Notes: a model not told the origin generated them from the sequence alone. Counted from the first letter of the stretch, positions 14,249-23,164 are shown. The stretch is DNA of 36,850 nucleotides from Caulobacter sp. (GCA_030652755.1 JAUSPV010000047.1:1-36850); one strand, 5' to 3'. Program-made: numbers and translations.

Positions 14249-15232
14249 GTGAGATTCCTGCTCAGATTTCTGTCCGGCCTTGCCCGCGCCGCCGCGCTGC
14301 TGATCACGGCCGGCTGCGTTCTGGCGCTGTTGCTGGCCCAGGGCGGCCGCTTCAGCGATCGTCTGGATGTTCTGACGCATTTCACGCCCTGGCTGCTGGC
14401 CGGCTCGCTACTCGGGCTGGCGATCTGGGCCGTGGCGGGCCGGAAAGGTCGCCTGACGCCCGGCCTGACCCTGGTCGGCGCCCTGTCGGCGCTGCTGCTG
14501 ATGGGCCCAGAGATCGCCGCCGCCGCCGGCCAGACGCGCGGTCCCGTGGAGGGGCCAACCCTGAAGATCGTCCAGTTCAACCTCTGGGGCCGCAACCGCG
14601 ACCCCGAGGCTACCGCCCGCTGGATTCTTGGGGAGGACCCGGACGTGATCATCTTCCAGGAGGGTTTCGCGCGATCAGGCGGCGTCGCCGGGGCGCTGGC
14701 GGCTCGCTATCCGCACCGCACGACCTGCGCCGAACCCCGCGCCTGTTCGACGATGATCCTGTCGAAGCGCGCGCCGGTCGCCGAGGGCGGCCTGCAGGCC
14801 GGAGTGTCGGACGCCAACCTGTCGGGAGCCTGGGCCACCTTCCAGGGCAGGCGCGGCCCATACACCGTGGTCGGCGTCCACTACACCTGGCCGCTGCCGG
14901 CAGGGCCGCAACAGCAGCAGACCCTGAGGCTGTCACGCGTTCTGGACCAGTTCCCGAAGGAAAGCCTTGTCGTGGCCGGCGACTTCAACTCGACGCCCTG
15001 GTCGTTCTCGCTCCGCCGTCAGGACCGCCTGTTCGGCATCGAGCGCCGCACCCGCGCCCTGTTCACCTGGCCGGCCGGCCGGTTCTCTCGCCCGGCGTTC
15101 AGGGCGCCCTTCCCGATCCTGGCGATCGATCAGGTCTATGCCGGGGCGGACTGGAAGACCGTCGCGGTCCGTCGGGGTCCGGCGCTGGGGTCGGACCACT
15201 ACCCCGTGGTCGTCGACCTCGCCCGTCCCTGA
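14249..15232 (+). CDS. Membrane-anchored endonuclease/exonuclease/phosphatase (EEP) family protein
   Basis: 327 aa with a GTG start. Three N-terminal membrane helices (about 8-30, 42-62 and 70-90) precede an EEP domain. Motifs include LKIVQFNLWGRNRD (metal-binding Asn), DPDVIIFQEGF (catalytic Glu), VVGVHYTWPL, VVAGDFNSTPWSF (GDFN) and a terminal SDHYPVVVDLA (catalytic His). This matches the exoplasmic EEP family related to sphingomyelinase and DNase I. Substrate unknown; a phosphodiester in lipid or nucleic acid outside the cytoplasm is the family expectation. All catalytic residues are present. Confidence 0.85.
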   Translation: MRFLLRFLSGLARAAALLITAGCVLALLLAQGGRFSDRLDVLTHFTPWLLAGSLLGLAIWAVAGRKGRLTPGLTLVGALSALLLMGPEIAAAAGQTRGPVEGPTLKIVQFNLWGRNRDPEATARWILGEDPDVIIFQEGFARSGGVAGALAARYPHRTTCAEPRACSTMILSKRAPVAEGGLQAGVSDANLSGAWATFQGRRGPYTVVGVHYTWPLPAGPQQQQTLRLSRVLDQFPKESLVVAGDFNSTPWSFSLRRQDRLFGIERRTRALFTWPAGRFSRPAFRAPFPILAIDQVYAGADWKTVAVRRGPALGSDHYPVVVDLARP

Positions 15233-15234
15233 CG

Positions 15235-15252
15235 GCCTGACGCGCTTCAGGC
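15235..15252. terminator. Hairpin between convergent EEP and cyclophilin genes
   Basis: GCCTGA-CGCGCT-TCAGGC is a perfect 6-bp stem with a 6-base loop between the ends of converging genes, slightly overlapping the cyclophilin 3' end. No T run. Possible shared terminator. Confidence 0.35.
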
Positions 15253-15714
15253 GTCCGCGGCGACCTTCATCGACACGATCTTGCCCGGCTGGCGGGGCGG
15301 TTCGCCCTTGGGCAGCGCGTCGATGTGGTCCATGCCGTCGGTGACCACGCCCCAGGCGGTGTACTGGCCATCCAGGAAGGTTGCGTCATCGAAGCAGATG
15401 AAGAACTGGCTGTTGGCCGAGTTCGGGCTGCTGCTGCGGGCCATCGAGCAGACGCCGCGGACGTGCGGCTCGCGCGAGAACTCGGCCTTCAGATCCGGCT
15501 TCTTCGACCCGCCCATCCCGGTGCCGGTCGGATCGCCGCCCTGGGCCATGAAGCCCGGGATGACGCGGTGGAAGACCACGCCGTCATAGAAGCCCTCGCG
15601 GGCCAGTTCCTTGATCCGCTCGACATGGCCTGGAGCCAGGTCCGGACGAAGCTGGATCGTGACCACGCCGGTTTCGGTGGTCAGCAGCAGGGTGTTTTCA
15701 GCGTCGGTCGTCAT
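15247..15714 (-). CDS. ppiB: Cytoplasmic cyclophilin-type peptidyl-prolyl isomerase
   Basis: 155 aa without a signal peptide, so cytoplasmic. Cyclophilin core: GVVTIQLRPDLAPGHVERIKELA, then FYDGVVFHRVIPGFMAQGGDPTGTGMGG (FHRV catalytic Arg, FMxQGGD), then SMARSSSPNSANSQFFICFDD and YTAWGVVTDGMD. It catalyses cis-trans isomerisation of Xaa-Pro bonds. It is the last of three cyclophilin genes in the leftward cluster after gyrA and coaD and follows its neighbour by 4 bp. Confidence 0.9.
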   Translation of the reverse strand: MTTDAENTLLLTTETGVVTIQLRPDLAPGHVERIKELAREGFYDGVVFHRVIPGFMAQGGDPTGTGMGGSKKPDLKAEFSREPHVRGVCSMARSSSPNSANSQFFICFDDATFLDGQYTAWGVVTDGMDHIDALPKGEPPRQPGKIVSMKVAADA

Positions 15715-15718
15715 GGGG

Positions 15719-16546
15719 CTATTGCACCTTCACAGGGATGTTCACGTCACAGAGCGAGAAGTCGGCGCCCTTTTCCTCGCGCAGCCGTTCGATCTCGCCC
15801 TTGAACCAGGGTCCGGCCGGGTCGATGACCCGCACGGCCGGGCGTTCGGAAGCGGGTATATCGGCCAGAACGCGCACGCGGTCCATCCGGTCCTGCGGCG
15901 CGGCCACCGGTTCACCGGTCTTGATGGCGCGGATGACCTCCAGTCCGCTGATCACCCGGCCGAAGGCGGTGTAGCGCTTGTCGAGCGACAGGTAGGGCTG
16001 ACGCATCAGGAAGAACTGGCTGTTGGCGCTGTCGGGATCATCGTCGCGCGCCATGCCGACCACGCCCGGACAATAGCTGCCCCAGGCCGCGACCTTCTTG
16101 TCCGCGGTCATCTCGCTCCAGCTCATCGCCTGGCTGACGACGGGGAGCGACTTGAGAAAGCCCTCCTCTGTCCCCCAGGGGCTGGCGGCGACCGTGAGGG
16201 CGGTATCAGCGGCGCGGCGGAAGGTGAACTCTCCCTTCAGGTCGGGCAGATCGGTCCCGCCCTCCCCCGTGTCTTCGGGATCGCCGGTCTGGGCCATGAA
16301 CCGGTCGATGACGCGGAAAAAGGTCCGGCCGTCGTAGGTTCCCTTCCGAGCCAGGTCCTTCAGCCGCGCCACGTGGCCGGGCGCGACCTCGGGAACCAGC
16401 TCGACGATCACCCGCCCCCGGGTGGTGTCGATCACCAGCACGTCCTCGGCGTTGGGCATGCGCCAATCAGCCGGGCCGGGGTCGGCCAGCGCCGGAGCGG
16501 CGCAAGCCATCGTGGCGGCGGCGAAGATCAGGATGTCGCGGCGCAT
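15719..16546 (-). CDS. Exported cyclophilin-type peptidyl-prolyl isomerase
   Basis: Start set at ATG 16546 (MRRDILIFAAATMACAAPALA), preceded by GGAGGGA; the longer track start would bury the signal peptide. 275 aa, cleavage probably after ALA, so periplasmic. Cyclophilin blocks: RGRVIVELVPEVAPGHVARLKDLA, FFRVIDRFMAQTGDP, GMARDDDPDSANSQFFLM and YTAFGRVISGLE. An insertion of about 50 residues between core strands, and a C-terminal extension ending DVNIPVKV with one Cys, are shared with the next gene, showing duplication. FFRVIDRFM replaces the usual FHRVIPGFM; the Arg is kept. Confidence 0.85.
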   Translation of the reverse strand: MRRDILIFAAATMACAAPALADPGPADWRMPNAEDVLVIDTTRGRVIVELVPEVAPGHVARLKDLARKGTYDGRTFFRVIDRFMAQTGDPEDTGEGGTDLPDLKGEFTFRRAADTALTVAASPWGTEEGFLKSLPVVSQAMSWSEMTADKKVAAWGSYCPGVVGMARDDDPDSANSQFFLMRQPYLSLDKRYTAFGRVISGLEVIRAIKTGEPVAAPQDRMDRVRVLADIPASERPAVRVIDPAGPWFKGEIERLREEKGADFSLCDVNIPVKVQ

Positions 16547-16559
16547 GAGCGTCCCTCCG

Positions 16560-17423
16560 TCAGCCGACCCTGGCAGGGATATCGACGTCGCAGGGATTGA
16601 GCGGACGCCCGCCGGCCTTCGACCTGGCATCGGCGACCATTGCCTTGAAGGTCGGGCCGGCGACGTCGAGCACCTCGACCTTCGGCCGTTGGGCCGCCGG
16701 CAGGTCAGCCAGCACCCGGACGGTGGTCATCACGTCCTGGGGCAAGGATACCGGCTCGCCGAGCTTGATCGCCCCGACGACGTCCTGGCCGACGATCACC
16801 CGCCCCCAGGCTGTGTAGTCGTTGTCCAGCGAGGCATAGGGTCCGCGCATGAAGAAGAACTGGCTGTTGGCGCTGTCGGGATTGCTCGACCGCGCCATGC
16901 CCATGACGCCGGAACAGAACAGACCCCAGGACGTCACCTTGCCGTCGGCCGCCAGCATCATCTGCATGCTCGGCAGCGACCGCACGGGCAGAACGCCCAG
17001 GAAGCCGACCTCTGTCGCCGACGGAGTGTTGAAATCGCCGGGCAGGCGGTCGACGACCGTGAACGCCGGCGCCGCTCCCCGGCGGAACGGGAACTCGGCC
17101 TTCAGGTCCGGCAGCTCCGAGCCCCCCATCCCGGTGTTGGTCGGGTCACCGGTCTGGGCCATGAACCGGTCGATCACCCGGAAGAAGGTCAGGCCGTCGT
17201 AGAATCTGGCCCGGGCCAGGGTCCGCACGCGCTCCACATGAGCCGGCGCGGCGGCCGGGACCATCTCGACGATGATCCGCCCCTTGCTGGTCTCGAACAC
17301 CAGGACGTTTTCGGGATCGGGCGTGCGCCACTCCGCGGCCGGGACGGGCGTCTGGGCCAGGGCGGGGCCCGTCGCCGCGGCGAGGGACAGAACAGCAGCG
17401 AGCGCGAACGGCGCGACCTTCAT
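16560..17423 (-). CDS. Exported cyclophilin-type peptidyl-prolyl isomerase (paralogue)
   Basis: 287 aa with a signal peptide (MKVAPFALAAVLSLAAATGPALA). The same architecture as the neighbour at 15719-16546: KGRIIVEMVPAAAPAHVERVRTLA, FFRVIDRFMAQTGDPTNTGMGG, a ~55-residue insertion, GMARSSNPDSANSQFFFM, YTAWGRVIVGQD and a C-terminal CDVDIPARVG. Likely a periplasmic folding helper for outer-membrane or flagellar/stalk proteins (inference). Third gene after gyrA and coaD on this strand. Confidence 0.85.
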   Translation of the reverse strand: MKVAPFALAAVLSLAAATGPALAQTPVPAAEWRTPDPENVLVFETSKGRIIVEMVPAAAPAHVERVRTLARARFYDGLTFFRVIDRFMAQTGDPTNTGMGGSELPDLKAEFPFRRGAAPAFTVVDRLPGDFNTPSATEVGFLGVLPVRSLPSMQMMLAADGKVTSWGLFCSGVMGMARSSNPDSANSQFFFMRGPYASLDNDYTAWGRVIVGQDVVGAIKLGEPVSLPQDVMTTVRVLADLPAAQRPKVEVLDVAGPTFKAMVADARSKAGGRPLNPCDVDIPARVG

Positions 17424-17449
17424 GGAAAACCTTCTCTGATGACGCCCCG

Positions 17450-17530
17450 TCAGCCCGCGTAGAACGCCGCCGCCCGGTGCACAAGCCCCGCGTCGCCGAC
17501 GGGGAAGGCCTTGAGGCCGACCGGCTTCAC
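17450..17530 (-). CDS. Possible 26-aa micro-ORF translationally coupled to coaD
   Basis: A GTG start overlaps the coaD stop in a GTGA junction, and the frame runs 26 codons to TGA (17450-17452). It reads VKPVGLKAFPV and ends HRAAAFYAG. Almost every third base is G or C (CTT is the exception), as expected of coding DNA in this genome. It could be a small protein, a relic of a longer coaD C-terminus or a downstream gene, or chance. It is too short for the ORF track. Confidence 0.35.
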   Translation of the reverse strand: MKPVGLKAFPVGDAGLVHRAAAFYAG

Positions 17531-18021
17531 CCCTTCCGGACCTTGCCCATCAGCCTTTCGGCCACGCCGGGGGTCACGAACTTGGTGATATCACCGCCCA
17601 GGATGGCGATTTCCTTGACGAGGCGAGACGCCACCGCCTGGTGCCGCGGATCGGCCATCAGGAACACCGTCTCGATCTCGCGATCGAGCTGCTGGTTCAT
17701 GGCGGTCATCTGGAATTCGTACTCGAAATCGGCGACGGCCCGTAGACCCCGCACGATAATGCCGGCGTGAACCTCACGGGCGAAGTGCATCAGCAGGCCC
17801 TTGAAGGGGATCACCTCGATCTCGGCCACCCGCTGAAGGTGGGCGGTCTCGTCGCGGATGATGGCCACCCGCTCGTCGAGGCTGAACATCGGGCCCTTGC
17901 CCTCGTTGATGGCCACGCCGATCACCAGCTTGTCCACCAGCTTCACGGCCCGTCCGATGATGTCCAGATGACCATTGGTCATCGGATCGAACGTGCCCGG
18001 ATAGAGTCCGACTCTCTGCAC
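17527..18021 (-). CDS. coaD: Phosphopantetheine adenylyltransferase
   Basis: 164 aa, normal length. Transfers AMP from ATP to 4'-phosphopantetheine, the penultimate step of coenzyme A synthesis. Motifs: VGLYPGTFDPMTNGHLDII (nucleotidyltransferase TxGH), GVAINEGKGPMFSLDERV, IIVRGLRAVADFEYEFQM (substrate binding) and a C-terminal VASRLVKEIAILGGD in the position of the ISSTxVRE block. It lies 24 bp downstream of gyrA, probably in one operon. Confidence 0.95.
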   Translation of the reverse strand: MQRVGLYPGTFDPMTNGHLDIIGRAVKLVDKLVIGVAINEGKGPMFSLDERVAIIRDETAHLQRVAEIEVIPFKGLLMHFAREVHAGIIVRGLRAVADFEYEFQMTAMNQQLDREIETVFLMADPRHQAVASRLVKEIAILGGDITKFVTPGVAERLMGKVRKG

Positions 18022-18045
18022 CCGGTACCCCCTGCGTCATTTCCG

Positions 18046-20814
18046 CTATGCGGGGGTCTGGGAGTCCCCGCTGTCGTTGTCATTATCGTTGTCGTCTTCG
18101 TCGCCGCTTTCGGCCGAGGCTTCAAGCCTTTCCACGCTCACGACATGCTCATCTTCGGCGGTGCGGAAGACGATGACGCCCTGGGTGTTGCGGCTGGCGA
18201 CCCTGATATTGGCCACCGGACAGCGGATCAGCTGACCCTGATCGGTCACGAGCAGAATTTCGTCGGCCTGATCGACGGGGAAGCTGGCGACCAGCCGTCC
18301 GCCCTTGCGGGTCAGGTCCTGGGCCAGCAGGCCCTGGCCGCCGCGGCCCGTGCGCCGGAAATCGTAGGCGCTGGTGCGCTTGCCGATGCCTTCGGACGAC
18401 AGGGTGAGGATGAATTCTTCGGCCGCCTGCAGCTGGATGATCCGGTCGGGCGTCAAATCCGCCTCGCCGACGTCTTCGTCGTCGTCGGCCGGCGCGACGT
18501 CGTCGCCCTCGTCGCTCTCGGACTTGATGCGGGTGCGCTCGTACTTGAGGTAGCTGGCGCGTTCGGCGGGAGTGGCGTCGACGCCATGCAGGATGGCCAT
18601 CGACAGCACCTGGTCGCCCTCGGCCAGACGGATGCCGCGCACCCCGGTCGACTCGCGGCCCGCGAACACGCGCACCTCGCCGACCTCGAACCGGATCGCC
18701 CGGCCCAGGGCCGTGGTCAGCAGCACGTCGTTGCGCGGGTCACAGAGGCCGACGCCGATGATGGAGTCGCCCTCGTCCAGCTTCATGGCGATCTTGCCGT
18801 TGCGGTTGATCGAGGCGAAGTCGCTGAGCTTGTTGCGACGCACGTTGCCTGAGCGGGTGGCGAACATCACGTCCAGCGCGTCCCACTGGGCCTCGTCCTC
18901 GGGCAGCGGCAGGATCGAGGTGATGCTCTCGCCGGGCTCGATGGGCAGCAGATTGACGAAGGCCTTGCCGCGCGAGGTCGGCGTACCGACCGGCAGGCGC
19001 CACACCTTCAGGCGATAGACCTTGCCGCCGGAGCTGAAGAACAGCACCGGCGCGTGGGTCGAGGCGGAAAACACGCGGGTGACGGCGTCTTCTTCCTTGG
19101 TCGACATGCCCGACCGGCCTTTGCCGCCGTGCTTCTGGCTGCGGTAGGTCGACAGCGCCGTGCGCTTCACATAGCCGCCGTGGGTGACGGTGATGACCAT
19201 CTCCTCGCGGGGGATGAGGTCCTCATCCTCCATCTCGGCGCCGCCTTCGACCATCTGGGTCCGGCGCGCAATGGCGAAGCGCTCGCGAACCTCGACCAGC
19301 TCCTCGCGCACGACGGCCATGATGTTGGCGCGGTCGCTGAGCAGTTCCAGCAGCGTGGCGATGGAGCCGGCCAGCGTGCGGGCCTCGCCCATGATCTCTT
19401 CCTGGCCCAGGCCCGTCAGGCGGGACAGCGTCAGGGCGAGGATGGAGCGCGCCTGCTCTTCGGACAGCCGGACCTGGTCGCCCTCGGTGATCACCGTGCG
19501 CGGGTCGGCGATCAGCGCGATCAGGGGCATCATGTCGCCGGTCGGCCAGTCGCGGGCGCAGAGCCGCTCACGCGCCTCGGCCGGATCGGCCGAACTGCGG
19601 ATGATGTGGATGAACTCGTCGATGTTGGCGACGGCGATGGCCAGGCCGACCAGCACATGGCCTCGGTCCCGCGCCTTGCTGAGCTCGAACTTGGTGCGCC
19701 GGACGACGACCTCCTCCCGGAAGTCGACGAAGGCGCCGATCATCTCGCGCAGGCCCATCTGCAACGGCCGGCCACGGTTCAGCGCCAGCATGTTGTAGCC
19801 GAAGCTGCTCTGCAGCGCGGTGAAGCGGTACAGCTGGTTCAGGACGACATCGCCCTGGGCGTCGCGCTTCAGCTCGATGACGATCCGCATGCCCTGGCGG
19901 TCGCTCTCGTCGCGGATATCGCTGATGCCCTCGATCTTCTTGTCGCGGACCAGTTCGGCGATGTGCTCGACCAGGCTGGACTTGTTCACCTGATAGGGGA
20001 TGGCGGTGATGATGATGGCTTCGCGATCCTTGCGAAGCTCGCCCACCGTGGCCACGCCGCGGATGATCACCGAGCCGCGGCCGGTCATCAGGGCGGTGCG
20101 CGCCGCCGTGCGGCCGATGATCTCGCCGCCGGTGGGGAAGTCCGGCCCCGGCACGATGTCGAGGATCTCGTCCAGGCCGATGTCGGGATTATCGATCAGC
20201 GCCAGGCAGGCGTCGACGACCTCGCCCAGGTTGTGCGGCGGAATGTTGGTGGCCATGCCGACGGCGATGCCGCCCGCGCCGTTGACAAGCAGGTTCGGAA
20301 TCCTGGCCGGAAGGACGGTCGGTTCCTGTTCCTTGCCGTCGTAGTTCTCCTGGAAGTCGACGGTGTCCTTGTCGATGTCGGCCAGCAGCGCGGTCGCGGC
20401 GTGCGCCATCCGGCTTTCGGTGTAGCGCATGGCCGCCGGCATATCGCCGTCGACCGAACCGAAGTTCCCCTGACCGTCGATGAGCGGCAGGTTCATCGAG
20501 AAGGTCTGCGCCATGCGGGCCAGCGCGAAATAGACCGATTGGTCGCCGTGCGGGTGGAAGCGGCCCAGCACGTCGCCGACCACGCGCGCCGACTTCGAGT
20601 ACGGCCGGTCCGGAGTCATGTTCAGGTCGTGCATCGAATAGAAGATGCGGCGGTGCACAGGCTTGAGGCCATCGCGCACGTCCGGCAGCGCACGGCTCAC
20701 GATCACGCTCATGGCGTAATCGAGATAGCTGCGCTTCAGCTCGTCCTCGATGGCGATGGGGGCGACAGCCCCCCGCCGTCCGTCATCCGGAGGGGTCTTA
20801 TTTTCGTCGGTCAA
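18046..20814 (-). CDS. gyrA: DNA gyrase subunit A
   Basis: 922 aa. Motifs include [21 protein letters not shown] near the N-terminus, [11 protein letters not shown], the catalytic Tyr131 in AAMRYTESR, and the GyrA box [10 protein letters not shown], which distinguishes it from ParC. The C-terminal beta-pinwheel follows ([19 protein letters not shown] and repeats). In the quinolone-resistance region the sequence is [10 protein letters not shown]: Gln92 at the E. coli Ser83 position and Phe96 at the Asp87 position. Two acidic stretches occur, one inside the C-terminal domain ([16 protein letters not shown]) and one as a tail ([15 protein letters not shown]). It heads the gyrA-coaD-cyclophilin cluster. 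Confidence 0.97.
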   Translation of the reverse strand: MTDENKTPPDDGRRGAVAPIAIEDELKRSYLDYAMSVIVSRALPDVRDGLKPVHRRIFYSMHDLNMTPDRPYSKSARVVGDVLGRFHPHGDQSVYFALARMAQTFSMNLPLIDGQGNFGSVDGDMPAAMRYTESRMAHAATALLADIDKDTVDFQENYDGKEQEPTVLPARIPNLLVNGAGGIAVGMATNIPPHNLGEVVDACLALIDNPDIGLDEILDIVPGPDFPTGGEIIGRTAARTALMTGRGSVIIRGVATVGELRKDREAIIITAIPYQVNKSSLVEHIAELVRDKKIEGISDIRDESDRQGMRIVIELKRDAQGDVVLNQLYRFTALQSSFGYNMLALNRGRPLQMGLREMIGAFVDFREEVVVRRTKFELSKARDRGHVLVGLAIAVANIDEFIHIIRSSADPAEARERLCARDWPTGDMMPLIALIADPRTVITEGDQVRLSEEQARSILALTLSRLTGLGQEEIMGEARTLAGSIATLLELLSDRANIMAVVREELVEVRERFAIARRTQMVEGGAEMEDEDLIPREEMVITVTHGGYVKRTALSTYRSQKHGGKGRSGMSTKEEDAVTRVFSASTHAPVLFFSSGGKVYRLKVWRLPVGTPTSRGKAFVNLLPIEPGESITSILPLPEDEAQWDALDVMFATRSGNVRRNKLSDFASINRNGKIAMKLDEGDSIIGVGLCDPRNDVLLTTALGRAIRFEVGEVRVFAGRESTGVRGIRLAEGDQVLSMAILHGVDATPAERASYLKYERTRIKSESDEGDDVAPADDDEDVGEADLTPDRIIQLQAAEEFILTLSSEGIGKRTSAYDFRRTGRGGQGLLAQDLTRKGGRLVASFPVDQADEILLVTDQGQLIRCPVANIRVASRNTQGVIVFRTAEDEHVVSVERLEASAESGDEDDNDNDNDSGDSQTPA

Positions 20815-20881
20815 GTGCGGGATTTTGCTATCAGAATCGGACCCAATACGTCCGCCCGTTAGTTAACATCCAAGACCCGCG

Positions 20882-20905
20882 GGCGCCACCTTCGGGCGCC
20901 GTTTT
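20882..20905 (+). terminator. Hairpin with T run upstream of sodC
   Basis: GGCGCC-ACCTTCG-GGCGCC is followed by GTTTT, in the gyrA/sodC divergent spacer 24 bp before the sodC start. It has the form of a weak intrinsic terminator or a leader structure. With no gene ending here, an attenuator-like role in the sodC leader is a possibility only. Confidence 0.3.
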
Positions 20906-20928
20906 CCCCACTGCCGGAGAGTCTTTCC

Positions 20929-21450
20929 ATGCGCCTTTTCCCAATCTTCGTGACCGCCGCCGCCATCGCCCTCCCCGCGCTGGCCGCGCCGGCCTCGGTC
21001 ACCGTCAACCTGAAGGGCCCCGCGGGCGAGGATATGGGACGGGCGACGCTCACCGAGGGCGCGCGCGGAGTCGTGATGCGGGTAGACGCCAAGGGCCTGA
21101 CGCCGGGCTGGCACGGGCTGCATTTCCACGAGAAGGGCGACTGCTCGACGGCCGATTTCAAGTCGGCGGGCGGGCACGTCCATGACGCCAAGGCCGTGGT
21201 CCACGGCTTCCTCGCCCCAGGCCACAATGACGCCGGCGACCTGCCCAACCTGCACGCGGGAACCGACGGGACGGCGATGGTCGAGGTATTCACGCCCTTC
21301 GTCTCGCTGTCGGCCGGCGGTGACAAGCCCGGCCTTCTCGACGCCAACGGCTCGGCCCTGGTCATCCACGCCAAGGCCGACGACTACACGAGCCAGCCGA
21401 TCGGCGGGGCCGGAGACCGCGTCGCCTGTGCGGTCATCGGCGCGCGCTAG
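20929..21450 (+). CDS. sodC: Periplasmic Cu,Zn superoxide dismutase
   Basis: 173 aa with a signal peptide (MRLFPIFVTAAAIALPALA). Converts superoxide to oxygen and peroxide in the periplasm. Metal ligands and motifs are visible: GLHFHEKGDC (two Cu His and a disulfide Cys), GGHVHDAKAVVHGFLAPGHNDAGDLPN (bridging and Zn His plus Asp), LVIHAKADDY (Cu His) and GDRVACAVI (second disulfide Cys). Its promoter region is shared with divergent gyrA. A GAGTC (GANTC, CcrM-type methylation target) lies just before the start. Confidence 0.95.
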   Translation: MRLFPIFVTAAAIALPALAAPASVTVNLKGPAGEDMGRATLTEGARGVVMRVDAKGLTPGWHGLHFHEKGDCSTADFKSAGGHVHDAKAVVHGFLAPGHNDAGDLPNLHAGTDGTAMVEVFTPFVSLSAGGDKPGLLDANGSALVIHAKADDYTSQPIGGAGDRVACAVIGAR

Positions 21451-21453
21451 AGT

Positions 21454-22395
21454 CTAGGTCTGGAGCTGGCGGTCGGCGGCGGCGCGCACCGCCGCGCGGC
21501 GTTCTGACAGGGCCACCAGCGCCACCCCGACCAGGGTCGCGCCGCCGCCCAGCACGAGTTGCAGGGTCAGGGTGTCGCCCATCAGGCCGATGCCGATGCC
21601 GCAGGAGACCAGCGGCGTTAGCAGGAACCAGGGCGTCACCCGCCCGGGTTCGCGGCGCTGGACCAGCCAGAACAGCAGGGCCGTGGCGCCGACGGTGGAG
21701 GCCAGGCCCGCCCAGACGATGGTCGTCCACACCACCCAGCCGGCCGACATCGCCTTGCCGACAACATCGCCCTCGAAAGCGAAGGACGCCGCCAGCAGCA
21801 CCGGTGCGGCGACCACCGAGGTCAGGGCCTGCATCTTCAGCGGCGGCACGCCGGGCATGCGCCGCACCAGAACAGTGCCCAACGCCCACAGGCCGCTGGC
21901 GACAAGGCCCAGAGCGATACCGGGCAGGTCCGCGGCTCCGTGCGGGTCGAGGCTCATCCAGGCCACGCCCACGAAGGCGACGACCATCCCGGCCAATGCG
22001 GCCGGCGCCATCCGCTCGCCCAGCATCCGCCAGGCGAAGAAGGCGGTCATCGGGATCCACAGCTGCAACGCCACGACCATCGGGCTGAGGTTGTCGATCA
22101 GCGAGAAGCCCCAGTAGATCAGGCCAAAGTGCAGCGGCCCGCACAGCAGGATGATCGGCAGGATCTGCTTCCACGGCGGGAAAGGCGGTTTGAGAAACGG
22201 CGCCAGCACGATCAGCGCCACGCCAAACCGAAGCCCCCCCACCAGCAGGGGCGGCAGCGCCTCGGTCGCCACCTTGGCGGCGGCGTTGTTGATCCCCCAG
22301 ACGAGGAGGATCGCGCCGATGGCGCCCCACTCGGCAAGCGAGAACGACGAGCGGTCGGAGGCGGGGGAAGCGGGCGTGGGCACGGCGCCGCTCAT
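21454..22395 (-). CDS. DMT-superfamily (EamA) permease
   Basis: 313 aa with about ten hydrophobic segments and two EamA halves. The first begins WGAIGAILLVWGINNAAAKVATEALPPLLVGGLRF, with LLCGPLHFGLIYWGFS and IPMTAFFAWRMLGERMAPAALAGMVVAFVGV. The second half includes ALGLVASGLWALGTVLVRRM. The GERM motif before a helix is typical of RhtA/EamA-type amino acid or metabolite exporters. Substrate unknown. Convergent with sodC, 3 bp apart. Confidence 0.85.
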   Translation of the reverse strand: MSGAVPTPASPASDRSSFSLAEWGAIGAILLVWGINNAAAKVATEALPPLLVGGLRFGVALIVLAPFLKPPFPPWKQILPIILLCGPLHFGLIYWGFSLIDNLSPMVVALQLWIPMTAFFAWRMLGERMAPAALAGMVVAFVGVAWMSLDPHGAADLPGIALGLVASGLWALGTVLVRRMPGVPPLKMQALTSVVAAPVLLAASFAFEGDVVGKAMSAGWVVWTTIVWAGLASTVGATALLFWLVQRREPGRVTPWFLLTPLVSCGIGIGLMGDTLTLQLVLGGGATLVGVALVALSERRAAVRAAADRQLQT

Positions 22396-22401
22396 TGCAC
22401 A

Positions 22402-22428
22402 GGGCAGGCAGGGGGTGAAGCCCTGCCC
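22402..22428 (-). terminator. Candidate terminator hairpin downstream of ssb
   Basis: GGGCAGG and CCTGCCC form a 7-bp stem with a 13-base loop in the 137-bp spacer between ssb and the DMT gene. It is followed by no convincing T tract. The rest of the spacer (22429-22532) holds a T-arm-like motif discussed under rejected items and otherwise nothing recognisable. Confidence 0.3.
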
Positions 22429-22532
22429 GGTTCAATCCCGGCTGCGACGACGCCGCCGTCTCACCCTGAACACTCCCATGGCGGCCCATACGCGCCTGCG
22501 CCAGGGCGCAAGCGGCTGAGCCCGCCCTCCTT

Positions 22533-23021
22533 CTAGAACGGAATCTCGTCGTCGAGGTCGGCCGAGAAGCTTTCCTTGGGCCCGGAGGGCTGGCTGCGGG
22601 CGCCCCCGCCGGAATAGCCGCCGAAGTCGCCTTCGTCTCGCGACGCGCCGCCGCCGCCGGCGCCGCCGTCACGGCCGCCCAGCATGGTCAGTTCGCCGCG
22701 GAACTTCTGCAGCACGATCTCGGTGGAATACTTCTCAACGCCGGCCTGGTCGGTCCATTTGCGGGTCTGGATCGCGCCTTCGATGTAAACCGTCGAGCCC
22801 TTCTTCAGGTACTGCTCGACCACCTTGACGATGTTGTCGTTGAACACGACGACCCGGTGCCACTCGGTGCGCTCCTTCTTCTCGCCGGTGGCGCGGTCGC
22901 GCCAGCTCTCGGAGGTGGCGATGCGCAGGTTGGCGACGCGGTCGCCCGAGTTGAGGGTGCGGATCTCGGGATCGGCGCCCAGATTGCCGACCAGAATGAC
23001 CTTGTTGACGCTGCCCGCCAT
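22533..23021 (-). CDS. ssb: Single-stranded DNA-binding protein
   Basis: Start set at [19 protein letters not shown] (23021), preceded by GGAGATC; the track start adds five unlikely residues. 162 aa. OB-fold blocks: [42 protein letters not shown] and [17 protein letters not shown] Gly/Ser-rich linker follows, then the acidic protein-interaction tail DLDDEIPF. Binds single-stranded DNA during replication and repair. A LexA box lies 129 bp upstream of the start. Confidence 0.97.
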   Translation of the reverse strand: MAGSVNKVILVGNLGADPEIRTLNSGDRVANLRIATSESWRDRATGEKKERTEWHRVVVFNDNIVKVVEQYLKKGSTVYIEGAIQTRKWTDQAGVEKYSTEIVLQKFRGELTMLGGRDGGAGGGGASRDEGDFGGYSGGGARSQPSGPKESFSADLDDEIPF

Positions 23022-23149
23022 GGGGATCTCCTTCACGCGCCCGGCGACCTTGGCCCCCTCGTTTCGCGAGGCCCGCCGATCGGACCTCCGGGGCGCGCCG
23101 GAATCTGGCGCACAGGCTAACGGGCGTTAACGTTTGACGATAGCCACAT

Positions 23150-23164
23150 GTTCATATTTTGTTC
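23150..23164. promoter_or_regulatory. LexA (SOS) box GTTC-N7-GTTC upstream of ssb
   Basis: GTTCATATTTTGTTC is an exact match to the alphaproteobacterial LexA operator, a direct repeat GTTC-N7-GTTC. It lies upstream of ssb on the opposite strand within an AT-rich patch likely to hold the promoter. ssb is an SOS gene in several alphaproteobacteria, so LexA control is expected. No divergent uvrA follows, unlike the common ssb/uvrA arrangement. Confidence 0.75.

Noticed and set aside
19054-20862. 602-aa plus-strand ORF opposite gyrA
   Set aside because: Antisense shadow of gyrA, which is unambiguous.
22427-22441. tRNA T-arm-like sequence CCGG-TTCAATC-CCGG in the ssb/DMT spacer
   Set aside because: No acceptor, D or anticodon arm can be built around it and there is no CCA end; it may be chance or a tRNA scrap. 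A covariance-model scan (tRNAscan-SE, Rfam tmRNA) would settle it.
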